Positions 33,369 through 44,180 of a DNA stretch of 64,000 nt are shown here, piece after piece. Source of the stretch: Odontocerum albicorne (taxonomy: Eukaryota; Arthropoda; Insecta; Trichoptera; Odontoceridae); NCBI GenBank assembly GCA_949825065.1, contig OX463848.1, forward strand, positions 27,428,699-27,492,698. The letters run 5' to 3'. The first letter of the stretch is position 1, and the number at the start of each line of letters is the position of its first letter. The notes beneath the pieces were generated by a model that saw nothing but the letters and a program-made list of their open reading frames with translations, was not told the DNA's origin and searched no databases. The translations under genes and the position numbers were made by a program.

Positions 33369-34442
33369 TTGAATCAGACCAAGCTTTACTCTGAAGAATA
33401 CGTTCATTTGCGAGATGCAGTTGTAAATGACGGTAATACAACTAACGTTGGAAGACTAACGATTTGGCCATCTTCATATACGGGCAGTCCACGTCATATG
33501 CATGAGTACGCTCAAGATGCAATTGCGTATGTTCGTCACTACGGGTGTCCAGATCTATTCACTACATTCACATGCAATCCAGCTTGGAACGATATACAAC
33601 AGCTCATGGTAAAACATGAAGTGTTTGGGTCTGTGCGCTGCTGGATGTACTTAGTGGAATGGCAAAAGAGAGGATGGCCACATACACATATACTAATCTG
33701 GCTCTATAACAAAATCACCTCAAACGAAATCGACAATGTAATATGCGCTGAAATACCCGATGCCGACGTCGATAAGGATTTGCATGAAGTTGTGACAAAA
33801 AATATGATACATGGACCTTGCGGTACACTGAATCCAAATTCACCATGCATGATAGACGGAAAATGCTCTAAGCGATATCCTCGAGCATTAGTATGCAACA
33901 CAGTTACAGGGAACGATGTATGTCCTTTATACAGAAGAAGATCAACAGAAGATGGCGGTAAATTAGCAACCATACAAATGCGAAACGGTGACATCAAAAT
34001 AGACAACCGTTGGGTTGTTCCATATTCGCCTTTGCTATCAAAAACATATAAAGCGCACATAAACGTGGAATACTGTAACTCCGTTAAATCGATCAAATAC
34101 ATTTGTAAGTACGTGAATAAAGGCAGCGACATGGCAGTTTTTGGCGTGCAACCAGAAATAAGTGATAGGCATGCGCTCATACATAACGATGAAATCGCAC
34201 AGTATCAGGCTGGAAGATACATAAGCAGCAATGAAGCTGTATGGCGAATTCTTTCATTTCCTATACATGAACGAAGTCCAGCTGTTGTTCACTTAGCAGT
34301 ACATCTAGAAAATGGACAACGCGTTTATTTCACAGCTGCAAATGTGCAACAAATAGCCTTGAATCCACCGGCTACAACGTTAACTGCTTTCTTCACGTTA
34401 TGTCAAAATGACGCGATTGCGAAAACACTGCTGTATCACTGA
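33369..34442 (+). pseudogene. Helitron Rep (HUH/Y2) fragment, 357 open codons
   Basis: The frame covers most of the Helitron_like_N/Rep domain: 'YGCPDLFTTFTCNPAWNDI' (residues 58-76), 'VEWQKRGWPHTHILIWL' with the HUH motif at H105-T-H107, and the two catalytic tyrosines in 'IKYICKYVNKG' (Y244, Y248). It ends near 'FFTLCQNDAIAKTLLYH'. Rep nicks and joins single strands during rolling-circle transposition. The frame has no ATG at its start (the first internal ATG is residue 44), seems to lack a few dozen residues after 'DIQQL', and stops before the SF1 helicase. Catalytic residues remain, but it is unlikely to drive transposition by itself. An open antisense frame (33704-34180) is a shadow. Confidence 0.85.
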
Positions 34443-34446
34443 TTGT

Positions 34447-34592
34447 GACGTCAAAAGAAGAATTGGTTGAAAAAGTATTTCCCTATATTCAAATCAATTA
34501 TAAGAATCACGATTGGCTGAGTGAACGAGCTATTCTTGCCGCCAAGAACAAAGACGTCTACGAACTCAACAATATTATTCAGTTCCTTTTTT
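34447..34592 (+). pseudogene. Helitron helicase C-terminal remnant
   Basis: Directly after the Rep fragment a different frame reads 'SKEELVEKVF', 'INYKNHDWLSERAILAAKNK' and 'DVYELNNIIQ', the segment near the end of the Helitron SF1 helicase ('NH.WLSERAILAAKN..V..IN'). The Walker A and B boxes are absent, so a deletion joined Rep to the helicase tail. The same junction occurs in Helitron B (62309-62460). Confidence 0.75.
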
Positions 34593-34914
34593 AATGTTTC
34601 ACAATTTTATATGTTTTTGCTATAACTTTCTTTCTTCTTTTTCAGTGCAATCGATCTGCTTTAGTTCATTAAAATGTCGAGGAAGCAGCAGAACGACGTG
34701 TAGCCAGACTTGAGGATGCACGGGGATCGCGTTCTGCAGGTTCAGAACTGGTTCGTTCTCAACGGAATGTACGCGACAGGCTGATAGTGGCTGAAAGAGG
34801 TCAGTAGGAATATCAAATGTATATTTTTTATGTTGAATTAAATTTTATCTCTATGTTAATATTTCAAAATCGATCAAATCGTATGTAGAAATGGAGATTT
34901 TTTAAAATTAGATC

Positions 34915-35895
34915 CAATTATCTATTTGTCTTCCTTAACATTTAATTAGTTACAATTATCTCTCTGTCTTCGCTTAACATTTAATTAGTTACAATTATCT
35001 CTCTGTCTTCTCTTAGCATTTAATTAGTTACTTTTATGTTCCGCAATTTTATATATTGCCTGAAATACTCTACTTTGTGGCGACACGTAAAGACGTTGAA
35101 ATTAACTACAAATATGCGTGTCCAGCTGTGATGCCGACGCCAACGTCGATAAGGATTTGCATGAAGTTGTGACGCAAAATATGATACATGGACCTTGCGC
35201 TACATGTATCATATTTTTAGAATATGTGAAAGAGGTCAGTAGGAATATCAAATGTATCTTTTTTATATAGAATTTAATTTTATTTCTATGTTTATATTTC
35301 AAAATCTATCAAATCGTATGTAGAAATGGAGATTTTTTTAATTAGATCCAATTATCTATTTGTCTTCCCTTAACACTTAATTAGTTACAATTATCTCTCT
35401 GTCTTCCCTTAACATTTAATTAGTTACAATTATCTCTCTGTCTTCTCTTAACATTTAATTATTTACTTTTATGTTTCGCTATTTTATGTTGCAATATTAA
35501 GTAATTAAATATTTAATAATAAATATTAAATATTTAAATAATATATATTAAATTTTCAAATACGTTTATTGCAAAATAGCGCCATCTGCGCTATACTAAA
35601 TAATTATTACGTCATTTTTATTTCGTAATGTGCGTCGTTGACATGTAAAATGTAAAAAATATCTGTCAGTAGGAATATCAAAAATATCTTTTTTATATAG
35701 AATTTAATTTTATCTCTATGTTTATATTTCAAAATCTATCAAATCGTATGTAGAAATGGAGATTTTTTTTTATTTGTTCCAATTATCTATTTGTCTTCCC
35801 TTAACATTTAATTAGTAACAATTATTTCTCTGTTATCCCTTAACATTTAATTAGTAACAATTATCTCTCTGTCTTCCTTTAATATTTAATTAGTT
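34915..35895. repeat. Three blocks of a 39-bp minisatellite in Helitron A
   Basis: The unit contains 'aacatttaattagttacaat' and 'tatctctctgtcttccctt'. About three units each occur at 34915-35035, 35342-35465 and 35778-35895, each followed by related sequence ('cgcaattttatat', 'gaatatcaaa.tatctttttt'). A displaced scrap of Rep (about 35130-35205) lies between blocks one and two. Confidence 0.85.
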
Positions 35896-36599
35896 ACTTT
35901 TATGTTTCGCAATTTTATATGTTGCCTGAAATACTCTACTTTGTTGCGACACGTAAAGACGTTGAAATTAACTACAAATATGCGTGTCCAGCTGTAAAAC
36001 GTTCGATCAGCTGAGATATTCTCACATCAATTGCTGGAAATTGGGAACGGAAAGGTGCCGGTTGATATGACCTCAGGACGAATTTCATTGTCTCATAACT
36101 TCTGCAATTTAGTGATGTCAAAAGTAGAATTGGTTGAAAAAATATTTCCCAATATTCAAATCAATTATAAGAATCACGATTGACTAAGTGAACGAGCTAT
36201 TCTTGCCGTCAAGAACAATTACGTCTACGAACTTAACAATATTATTTAGTTCCTTTTTTTATGTTTCGCAATTTTATATGTTTTTGTTTTAACTTTCTTT
36301 CTTCTTTTTCAGTGCAATCGATCTCTCATTTGAATTCAAATCATATCGTGAATTGACCTCTTGGAGTGACGCGATCATTTGCGAGCACGGCGATGAGCGC
36401 GACAGACTGAGAGTGGCTGAAAGACATCAACAATATTGTATACCCACAAGCGTTGTGAAATTAAACATATTAGAAACGTGTGCTTTCTCTTTTCTTTCTT
36501 TTCTATTTAACCAGACTGAGCCACAGCAACGCGTGGCCGGGTACAGCTAGTGAAGTAATATAATAGTAATGAAATAAATATTCAATTTCTTAAATACAG

Positions 36600-36725
36600 A
36601 TTTTTCTTTAAACCCTCCCCCTCCTTATGAAAAATTCCAGAATACATCAGGGGCACGGTGTGTTCAATATTTGAGAGAAAATAAAAAGTGGCATTTCAGT
36701 GCAAATAGGTTGTCGACCGCTGGTC
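36600..36725 (-). mobile_element. Possible hAT-type terminal sequence
   Basis: Read on the minus strand from 36725, the sequence begins CAGCGGTCGACAACCTATTT, similar to the CAGNGGTCGGCAACCT terminal repeat of animal hAT elements, and continues with a 'cgtgcccctga' stretch. No second terminus or 8-bp target duplication was found. Confidence 0.35.
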
Positions 36726-38217
36726 TAGATGTTCTAAATTCATTGATTCTTAAAAAAATCGATTCTAGTCTAAATGTTTTGTTTATTCGTACAGGTATTG
36801 TTCTCTTTAGAAGCGTTTGTTTTTTGACACCTTTCAAACTTCTTAACATAAATAAATGTTTGATAAAAAGGCATTCCAAATTTTCTTAACTAGACACGTT
36901 GAATTCATCATACTTCGTCATTATGATGTCATTATAATCAGAATATCTGTCTAAACATCAGAGGCATGGATTACAGTGTATACATATATTGCGGTTTAAG
37001 TAGATTTATAATTAATTGTTAGATACATATATCCCAAAACATTTCTACTACACCCCTGATCCTATTTAACATTCACAAGTGCAGATGCCATTTGGGACCT
37101 AGTAATATACCCCAAAATACTGTGTTGGCAGTAGGGCTTACAGTTTATACATGGAACATATACAATTTGTATAGTATCTACTGCGGTCTGTAAGGCAATA
37201 GGAAACCACCGCACTTTTTTCTCAAGAAAACCACATGAACATGCTCAATAATTTGTGGACCATGTTCTTCAGCATTGAAGTCACGACGAAGAAGATTATT
37301 GACGAGTACTATTGGTATCCATTATGAAACACACTTTGGATAGAATTATACATTATTAATATGTTGGCGCACATGATCTACCATTTATAAATTCAAAATC
37401 AATACGTGCTTGAGATGAAATATAACGAAACAGTGCTGATTCTGAATTTTTAAAATATATTTTTAATTGTTGTTACAAGTAATTGGGCAATCCTTTTTTT
37501 TATTAATGTAACGAAAACTTATTTGAGAAAAAAAATTATGTAAATAAGGTGGCACCATTTTTATACAATTCAAAATCTCACATTTTCTACTTCAGTTTCA
37601 ACATATTATGTTATATTCACATGCTCAAAAATATGTATTATAATTTAAAATATAACAAATTTATTTCCAAAGACACCTTTCATAACATTCCCATCACACG
37701 ATATCATTACCAGTTCCAGACTCATTAGTATTCCGACCACTTTATTTATTTATTTTCTGGAACAAAAATCCTTTATTTTTATTTCCATTTCTTTTTGACA
37801 TATGCTTTTGACAGATGTTGCTGTAATCGTTTAAAAGCGGAAAATTGGGAAAAATATCTTGGATTCTGGAGAAAAATTCACCAAATTTTACAACAGTTAA
37901 AGTAAAATATAAAATGATTTATATTTTGCAAATTGAAAAACGTTTCATTAAATTTGTTGCTTTGCTCGGTTATAAAAACATAATTAAATATATATTTTCA
38001 AATAAATATAAAACAATCACAACAAAGGTTTGTTCAAGGCTACATTCAGATGAAATAAGAACGTAAACTAAACCTTTATTAGAATTTGCAAGAAACGGAA
38101 TGTTGGGATGTATAATAATACTATAGACTTTTTAAAGTATTTATGGGATATTAATAGAAAAAATATTGTAAAAATAATCTTTCTTTTGAGTTTTATAACA
38201 TTTTTTATAACAAATTC
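36726..38217. other. AT-rich DNA, nothing recognised
   Basis: Only chance frames are present. No repeats could be supported. This stretch also lacks the TACTCGTA motif. Confidence 0.5.
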
Positions 38218-38440
38218 CGTAACCTAGTTGGTAAGATCAGTGACTTTCGCCCGGAGGTTTAATATTCGATTATCGATGGTACCAAAAAGAAATATTAAAA
38301 AAGGGTCCATCTGGTAACAATACTCACACGCGCTGGGTATGTGTATGAGCATGTTGGCCTCTTTACTCGAACCGCAAACTCCATGCCTACTCTAGTGGTT
38401 CCAAACTCGAAAGCTGTCGATGATCATATAACAAAATATA
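38218..38440 (+). mobile_element. SINE-B copy, sense
   Basis: The head reads 'cgtaacctagttggtaagat' (A-box) and 'ggtttaatattcgatta' (damaged B-box). The body has 'ccatctggtaacaatactcac', and the tail 'ctcgaaccgcaaactcca...ggttccaaactcgaaagc'. Because it is in sense orientation it helps define the family. Confidence 0.65.
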
Positions 38441-38810
38441 TTTGTGGTTATTAAAACTAAATAGATACGTTTATGTTTATCAACCTTATTCCCATTAATA
38501 TATGTTTTAATCAAACCCTAGTGGCAGAAATTCAATTGAAAGGCATAGAGGAAGAAGGAATAAACAAGCGGAGGGCAATGGTAGGGCTGTGTTGTCAGAT
38601 ATACCAAGATAGATGAGATCATTTTTCAGCCTCAAGAGATATGAAAAATAAAAAACTTTATCATTTTAAAAAAATCCCACAATAAGAAATATTATACAAT
38701 TCCATCAAGGACTCGCGGTATCGACACCGGATTTAATAAATAAGCTAAGAATACTTAAACATCAGGATTTGAAATATATTATTGTTTAAGGAAAAATCAA
38801 GTAGAAGTGT
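38441..38810. other. Intervening DNA, nothing firmly recognised
   Basis: A purine-rich segment at 38520-38600 weakly resembles LINE coding sequence but no motif is convincing. Confidence 0.35.
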
Positions 38811-39011
38811 AGAGTAAAACACTCTCGTGGTATACAATAATACCTGGTGGGTTTATTTCGATGGGAAAATTTATTCGAATTAACCAGAAAGATATCAAAG
38901 ATATCTTAAGTGTAAACAAGACTTGAAACCATTTTAAAATATGTGTAAATTGGGTTCCAACGGAAATCGAAGACGTCAACCCCGAATCGGACTTACCAAC
39001 TAGGTCACAAG
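38811..39011 (-). mobile_element. SINE-A copy, antisense
   Basis: The full layout is present: 'cacactctcgtgg' tail edge, 'acctggtgggtttattt', 'attaaccagaaagatatcaaag' and a head ending 'ccaactaggtcac'. The B-box is altered (ggaaatcgaagacg). Confidence 0.7.
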
Positions 39012-39109
39012 TTTATATGAAATATAATAGAATAAAAAAATATACAAAAAAGGTAATAATGATCAAATTGTAATATCGCATGATACGTACACACATACGA
39101 GCACATTCA

Positions 39110-39450
39110 TTCATCCCTCGCTTCTTCTAATCCATACACCTTCTCATACAACTCCTATGATTTCAAAATATAATTCACTCGATCCAGCTGCACTTTCCTA
39201 GGTCTTTCTCTATCCATCACGCCTTTTAACTCACATTTGCACTGTATATTTGTTTTCTTAGCCTTTCTTTATCCGCTCGTTCCACATGCCAAAATACATC
39301 AGCATTTAGTTTATATTCATCACTAATCACTTCACTCATTGCGTCATACATTGTCACTCCGTGTATTCCTCTGAGTGCACGCATTTCTTCAGCATTTATT
39401 CGACTTATTTTGTATTTTTTCAGGCCTATGTTTCATTCGCATACGTTGAA
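39110..39450 (-). pseudogene. RTE-like LINE C-terminal fragment (MITE-free sister of 7665-8290)
   Basis: Minus-strand reading gives 'SRINAEEMRALRGIHGVTMY', 'ISDEYKLNADVFWHVERAD' and 'KERLRKQIYSANVS'. It aligns with the copy at 7665-8290 and with insect RTE-like C-termini. Compared with that copy it has a deletion between 'LNA' and 'HVER'. Stops follow 'SANVS'. Confidence 0.75.
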
Positions 39451-40260
39451 GATTATTTATTTATTTAATTAATTTACAACACAGCAGTGTATTTTACAAG
39501 TTAGTATTTAAGTAAGTACTCGTAGTTAAATACTGTTGTACACTATCATCTTAACAGGTTTGATTCGACTTCTATTCTTATAAGTCGTTTAAATTTTTTT
39601 GGTAATACGAACATTATTTGGATAATTTTTTATTTATAATCCTCTTGAACCATCACAGCCGAAACTCGCTTCATGTTGTTATGTCTTTTTTGGATTTTTA
39701 ATATCTGCGTCTTTTCATAACTGAACAAAAGAAATTATAAATAACATGTTGTTTACAGATAATTTTTGATACTGTTTATATTTTAGCATATACTCGTATG
39801 TATACGCATTCAAAATTATGCACTCGACGCATTCGTCAATTCTTCAGTCACATTTCGTGCAAACTTGATATGGAAAAATCATAGATACTGGCAGTATGGA
39901 GGAGAAGAGGAAAGTAGATTAATTGGAGCGACTAGGTGAAGACTACTACAAGCCTGCATTTGTCACGAGCTCTTCGAGTGGCAGAATACTCGGAAGACTG
40001 GAGACGAATGTGCACTACATATATACTGTCGATATTCCCGTTAAGACGATATTTTCCAGGCCTATGAGAACTCTCGTTATACTTTTATTTCAAGCCCTAA
40101 TTGGCGGCTCTCTATTGAAATTCCAAGAAGCTCAGCCATTTCATCTTCATCATTGGCTGTAAGCGTTGTGTGGTTTTCGAATTTTACATTAAAGATTTAA
40201 CGACCTCCTATGACAAAACCACCTTCCTATTGTCTAATATTTTTCTCATGACGTTCTCCA
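39451..40260. other. AT-rich DNA with one GC-richer unassigned patch
   Basis: The patch 39890-40190 gives a 79-codon plus frame (39923-40162) and, on the minus strand, a phrase 'DEDEMAELLGISIESRQLGL'. Neither could be assigned. TACTCGTA motifs lie near 39517 and 39790. Confidence 0.35.
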
Positions 40261-40275
40261 TATAACATATGTTGA

Positions 40276-40350
40276 ATAATGCAATATGCAGTGAGGGAAA
40301 TAATGCAATATGCAGTGAGGGAAATAATGCAATATGCAGTGAGGGAAATA
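40276..40350. repeat. Three-copy 24-bp tandem repeat
   Basis: The unit 'ataatgcaatatgcagtgag' plus 'ggaa' is repeated three times almost perfectly, followed by a decayed partial unit. Confidence 0.95.
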
Positions 40351-40610
40351 AAATAAAACGTATTCTTTTATTATGACCTGTTTATAACTATTCCTTTCAA
40401 GGACAAAACTTGTGGTAAACAAATACGCAATTTAATATTTTATTTATTCAAGTTTATATTTTAAGTGTACAGTTCCACTAAGAGTTATATAGAAGTTATC
40501 AACATTTGACTTTATTTCTACATCCCTACTTTCATGTTACCTCAATGAAGAAAAATATTTGTATTCAGTTAGTGTTAACACAAAGGTACCCCAGAAAGTT
40601 CCATCTCTGG

Positions 40611-40640
40611 CAGCGAGCAGCGAGCAGCGAGCAGCGAGCA
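40611..40640. repeat. Heptamer tandem repeat (AGCGAGC)n
   Basis: About four perfect copies of a GC-rich 7-mer in otherwise AT-rich DNA. Confidence 0.95.
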
Positions 40641-40965
40641 TTGAGTCTGTACACGGAGAACGTGTACAGAGCGGTATATTAATAAGATTCCCTGGGGGGA
40701 AATACTTTATCGATTTGTGGGCCTCATTCAGAACTGTAGCTAATGTCTGCGCTCCATAAAATTACTCCATTTGCAAATAGAGGCCGTATTGGCAGCGACT
40801 GTATTGGGTGATACACAATTTATTATTAATACTCACTCCACAAATTAATTACATTAATTTGAATTGTATCTGTCCTGATTTATGTTTTACGAATTTGTTG
40901 TTATGCGAGTATTGAGTAAATATCACTGTCTTTTATTACCATTTTTTATTAACACTTCATTATAA

Positions 40966-41265
40966 AAAAAAATATCTGGTGGGCTTATTATCAGGCGGCA
41001 ATCTCTTCGAACCAACCAGAAAAAAATAAATTAAGCAAATTACACGGTTGCATAAAAAAAAATTCAAATGATTATACTCGTAGATATAAAAATAAAAGTT
41101 GGATATAATAAATCAAAGGAAAAGTAAAGAATGGTGCATTGTATTGTATTATTCTTTGCATACAAGACAACCTGGTGGGCTCATTGCCATGTCGCGATCT
41201 CTTTCAACCAACCAGAAGATGTTTAAAAGGCCTGGAAAGTTAAAACCAGACGTTTTTATTATTTT
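40966..41265 (-). mobile_element. Two truncated SINE-A tails, antisense
   Basis: 40966-41040 ('tctggtgggcttattatcaggcggcaatctcttcgaaccaaccag' pattern) and 41138-41265 ('acctggtgggctcattgcc...caaccaaccagaagatg' pattern) both match the SINE-A body and tail but lack the tRNA head. A TACTCGTA motif lies between them at 41074. Confidence 0.65.
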
Positions 41266-42732
41266 AATTTGCGTTCGTAATCTGTATTCATTCAAAAACT
41301 GCATGTTATCTAAATTCAGTAAAAAACAACGGATATTTAAAAACTTCTCGTATATATTTACCAATACATTTTCAAAATTAAAAATCTTTTTCATTCTGCG
41401 TTTTATTACATTTTGCTCTTTAAAATGAGGCGATTGAACTTTTTTTTAATGAGATGAATGATTTTTTTTTCTTTAAAATAAGGTAGATGAAGTTTATCTT
41501 CAAAATGTTGTTTCTTTTGGAAACGAGACGAATAAAGTGTTTCTTGTAACTGAGGTGAAGGAAGCATTTCTCGAAAATGAGGTGAACGAAGTATTTCTTG
41601 AAAATGAGGAAGGTGAATAAAACATTTCTTGACGAATAAAAAACGTTTAATTTGTTTTATTATTTTTCACAGAGCAAATTCATACATTTCAGAGAGCAAA
41701 TATACGAGTATAATAAATAAGCAAAAACCTTTTTTTATATAAATCGGCATTATTTGAGTTAACAGATGAATTCAAGTGGATTTTATCTTATTATATAATT
41801 TGTCTTATGCTGTTATGCCGAAAATGAAACAGAAAAATACTGTGCCCGTTAAGTGAAAATGAAACAAAACATACGTGTACATGCAGAACCTATTGCATAA
41901 CGTAAGGAGTAATCTATTTTTTTAAAAGCCGTCACTTGTTTGAGTTCTAATTCAATTGATGTAAATGATGAGGTTAAATATACCTATCATTCAATTCAAA
42001 TACAATTTCTCAATGAATAAACACTTTCAACGATGCCGCTTCACAATCTAAATTGAAAAAAAATATACTGTAAAGTGAACTTTAAATAGAAAAACATATA
42101 CCCAGAAGAATTGTTCTAAATTCAAAATTTATAAAGCTGTCAAATTAAATAGATTTACTAAACAAATGAATAATTGTTTGCTGTCATTGTAGAAATTTTC
42201 CTTTGCAATTACAATTAAGACTTTTTAATAAAGTGGCGGCATGCTTATTGGGGAATGGGTGGATGTTTTTATTATAGTTTTGAAGATTCATTATTACGTG
42301 TTGGATTGTTGAGTTTGGTTTTAAGGTGCAATGTTTGTGTTTTTTCACTGGATGATGTTAAAATTAAAGCATAATGAAGTTGTTTCGCGTCCATGAAGTG
42401 GTGCAATGGGTAAGAATTTTTGGCATTGTCAACCGATTATTTTTTATGGAAGCTACTTATAAAAAATACCCTCCTTCGGTAAACGTCGCAATAACGAGTC
42501 CAACGAAAATAAGCTATTTTAGCAGATCATTTTGTAAAAATTGCTATTATTATTAAATATTTGATACTCAAATACTAAATGTAGTCCATTTTTGCGATTG
42601 TGAAATAAAATTCTAACGAGTTAGTCCATATCGTCATGCACTATTTAAAATAACAACAATATAATATGTTGTGTTATGTATATATTTTTAAATAAAATCG
42701 TTTTTTAGTTTACTAATATATTATATAACATA
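41266..42732. other. AT-rich DNA with short imperfect repeats
   Basis: At 41420-41640 the phrases 'aatgaggtgaa.gaa' and 'tttcttgaaaatgagg' recur about five times in diverged form. No gene was recognised. Confidence 0.4.
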
Positions 42733-42952
42733 TTATTGTATTTTATTACACTTTATTTAAGTACAGTACACTCTGTCGGGTTAATTACCACGTGGTAATC
42801 TCTATTACTAACAAGAAGGATGGTAAAGAGATCTTAAGTAAACGCTAGACTGAAACCCTGTTTAAAAATCATGGTTTCAACGGAAACCTAACCCGCATTC
42901 CCTGTGTAAGAACACAAGCTTCAAACCAACTAGTCCTCAGGGGTCGTCATAT
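42733..42952 (-). mobile_element. SINE-A copy, antisense, diverged
   Basis: The tail ('gtattttattacactttatttaagtacagtacact' pattern), body ('ggtaatctctattactaacaagaaggatgg' pattern) and head ('ggaaacctaaccc', 'ccaactagtcc') are all present, with changes in both promoter boxes. Confidence 0.6.
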
Positions 42953-43719
42953 AGAGTACATTGAGTACTTTCCAACAGTGAGATTACATATAATCACTAA
43001 AGTAAATCTCTCAACCCAAATACATTTTACGTTTATTGGCTTAAATTTGAAAACGAAAAATTTTATCTAAACATATGTGTACTATTGAAAAATAAAATTT
43101 TCTTAATAGATTTTAAATATCCCAAAAAATTGGATAGTTTTTAATATAAAATTATATAAACGCAATAGTTTCATTTGTGGGATTTTTAAAAACACTTTAA
43201 TAATTTCGAAAAATTATTAAGCGTAGTTTGTATTTTGCACGACGATATTCGTATTCTCCATAAAATTTTCAAAATATGCTCTTGCACCAAAGAAAACGTC
43301 TGCTTTCTTATTATACAGACTGTAATGAATATTTTGGAACTTAAAATTGTCGTTTAAGCATTCTTATTGAAGTTAGAAAACACAAAATATAAATTTTGAG
43401 TGCACACTAAAATTAACAACTAAAATGCGCATTTATTAGCTTAGTTTTGAATTCAGTTTCGAGATATTTATGTTAATAACTTATTGGATAACTCTAATTT
43501 GAAACAATCAGTCCAAATCAAAACGCTTTGTAATTGCTAATTGCATCTCTATCATATTGATATTGAGAAAATTTGTTCATGTATTCTGCTAAAATAATAA
43601 CTATTATTTACGATATCACATGTTTTATAGTACAAATAAAAGATAACAAGAAATTAATCAGAAACGTTTCTTTATTGTAAAGTGTACTTAAAACCAGGTA
43701 CACTGATTGTGCACAATGG
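42953..43719. other. AT-rich DNA, nothing recognised
   Basis: No coding, repeat or splice signal could be supported. Confidence 0.5.
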
Positions 43720-44180
43720 TTTGCTAGTGCCAATCTTGATGTATGGAGGAGAAGCCCCAGTTTCGCTTCCATACTTCCATAAATGCGTGCCTTACCTAGA
43801 ATATCTGGCAAGACAATGTTTGATAGAGTAATAAATATTTGGGTAAATATTTATCAGAGATGGATGTTATAAGTAGAATGAAGAGAGAAATTTTAAGACG
43901 GTCTAGCTACAAAAATAGTGGCGAATAAACAATATATTTGTTTGGTATGAATGAAGAGCGAGAAAGGGGTCAACTGACAAGAAAAGAATGGAAAATAGTG
44001 GTAGGATAAATTTTAACTGTGAATTTTCTTAGAAGTATGACAAATAGGAGAGCATGTACGAATGCACGTATGTATATGGATAAGACGAGAGGTGAATCCA
44101 GATAAGAGTGGAAATCTGTCAACTCTGCTTACCCCAAAAGGGGTATGGCGAGATGGTATGAGTGTGTGTGTGTGTGGAAC
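43720..44180 (+). pseudogene. RTE-like LINE C-terminal fragment
   Basis: The plus strand reads 'PILMYGGEAPVS' (cf. LTYGSET), later 'MTNRRACTNARMYMDKTRGE' and 'EWKSVNSAYPKRGMARWYEC', matching '...RNRRACMNARMDVDEAR..C.DR..WKSVISAYPKRGMA' of insect RTE-like LINEs. Internal frameshifts, stops and a deletion of the FGH.ERM block make it non-functional. It ends in a (TG)n run at 44161-44176. Confidence 0.75.

Larger units (their letters stand above)
31811..36550 (+). mobile_element. Helitron copy A, 4.7 kb, non-autonomous composite
   Basis: The left end is A|TC (TCTTCTATATAAATAAAAATG) and the right end is GGCCGGGTACAGCTAG|T at 36550, with a hairpin formed by GCCAC/GTGGC just upstream. Insertion between A and T without duplication and a CTAG 3' end with a nearby hairpin are Helitron hallmarks. 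A second 5' end, TCTATATAAATAAAAATG, lies inside at 32106, so two 5' heads share one 3' end. The interior holds a Rep fragment, a scrap of helicase C-terminus, AT-rich repeats, three blocks of a 39-bp minisatellite and several repeated cassettes. Most of the helicase is missing. Confidence 0.88.

Noticed and set aside
33704..34180. 158-codon minus-strand frame inside Helitron A
   Set aside because: It is the antisense shadow of the Rep fragment; the homologous antisense frame in copy B (61567-62019) arises the same way.
40559..40759. 66-codon frame with a repeated Ala/Ser stretch
   Set aside because: It arises from the (AGCGAGC)n tandem repeat, with no domain outside it.
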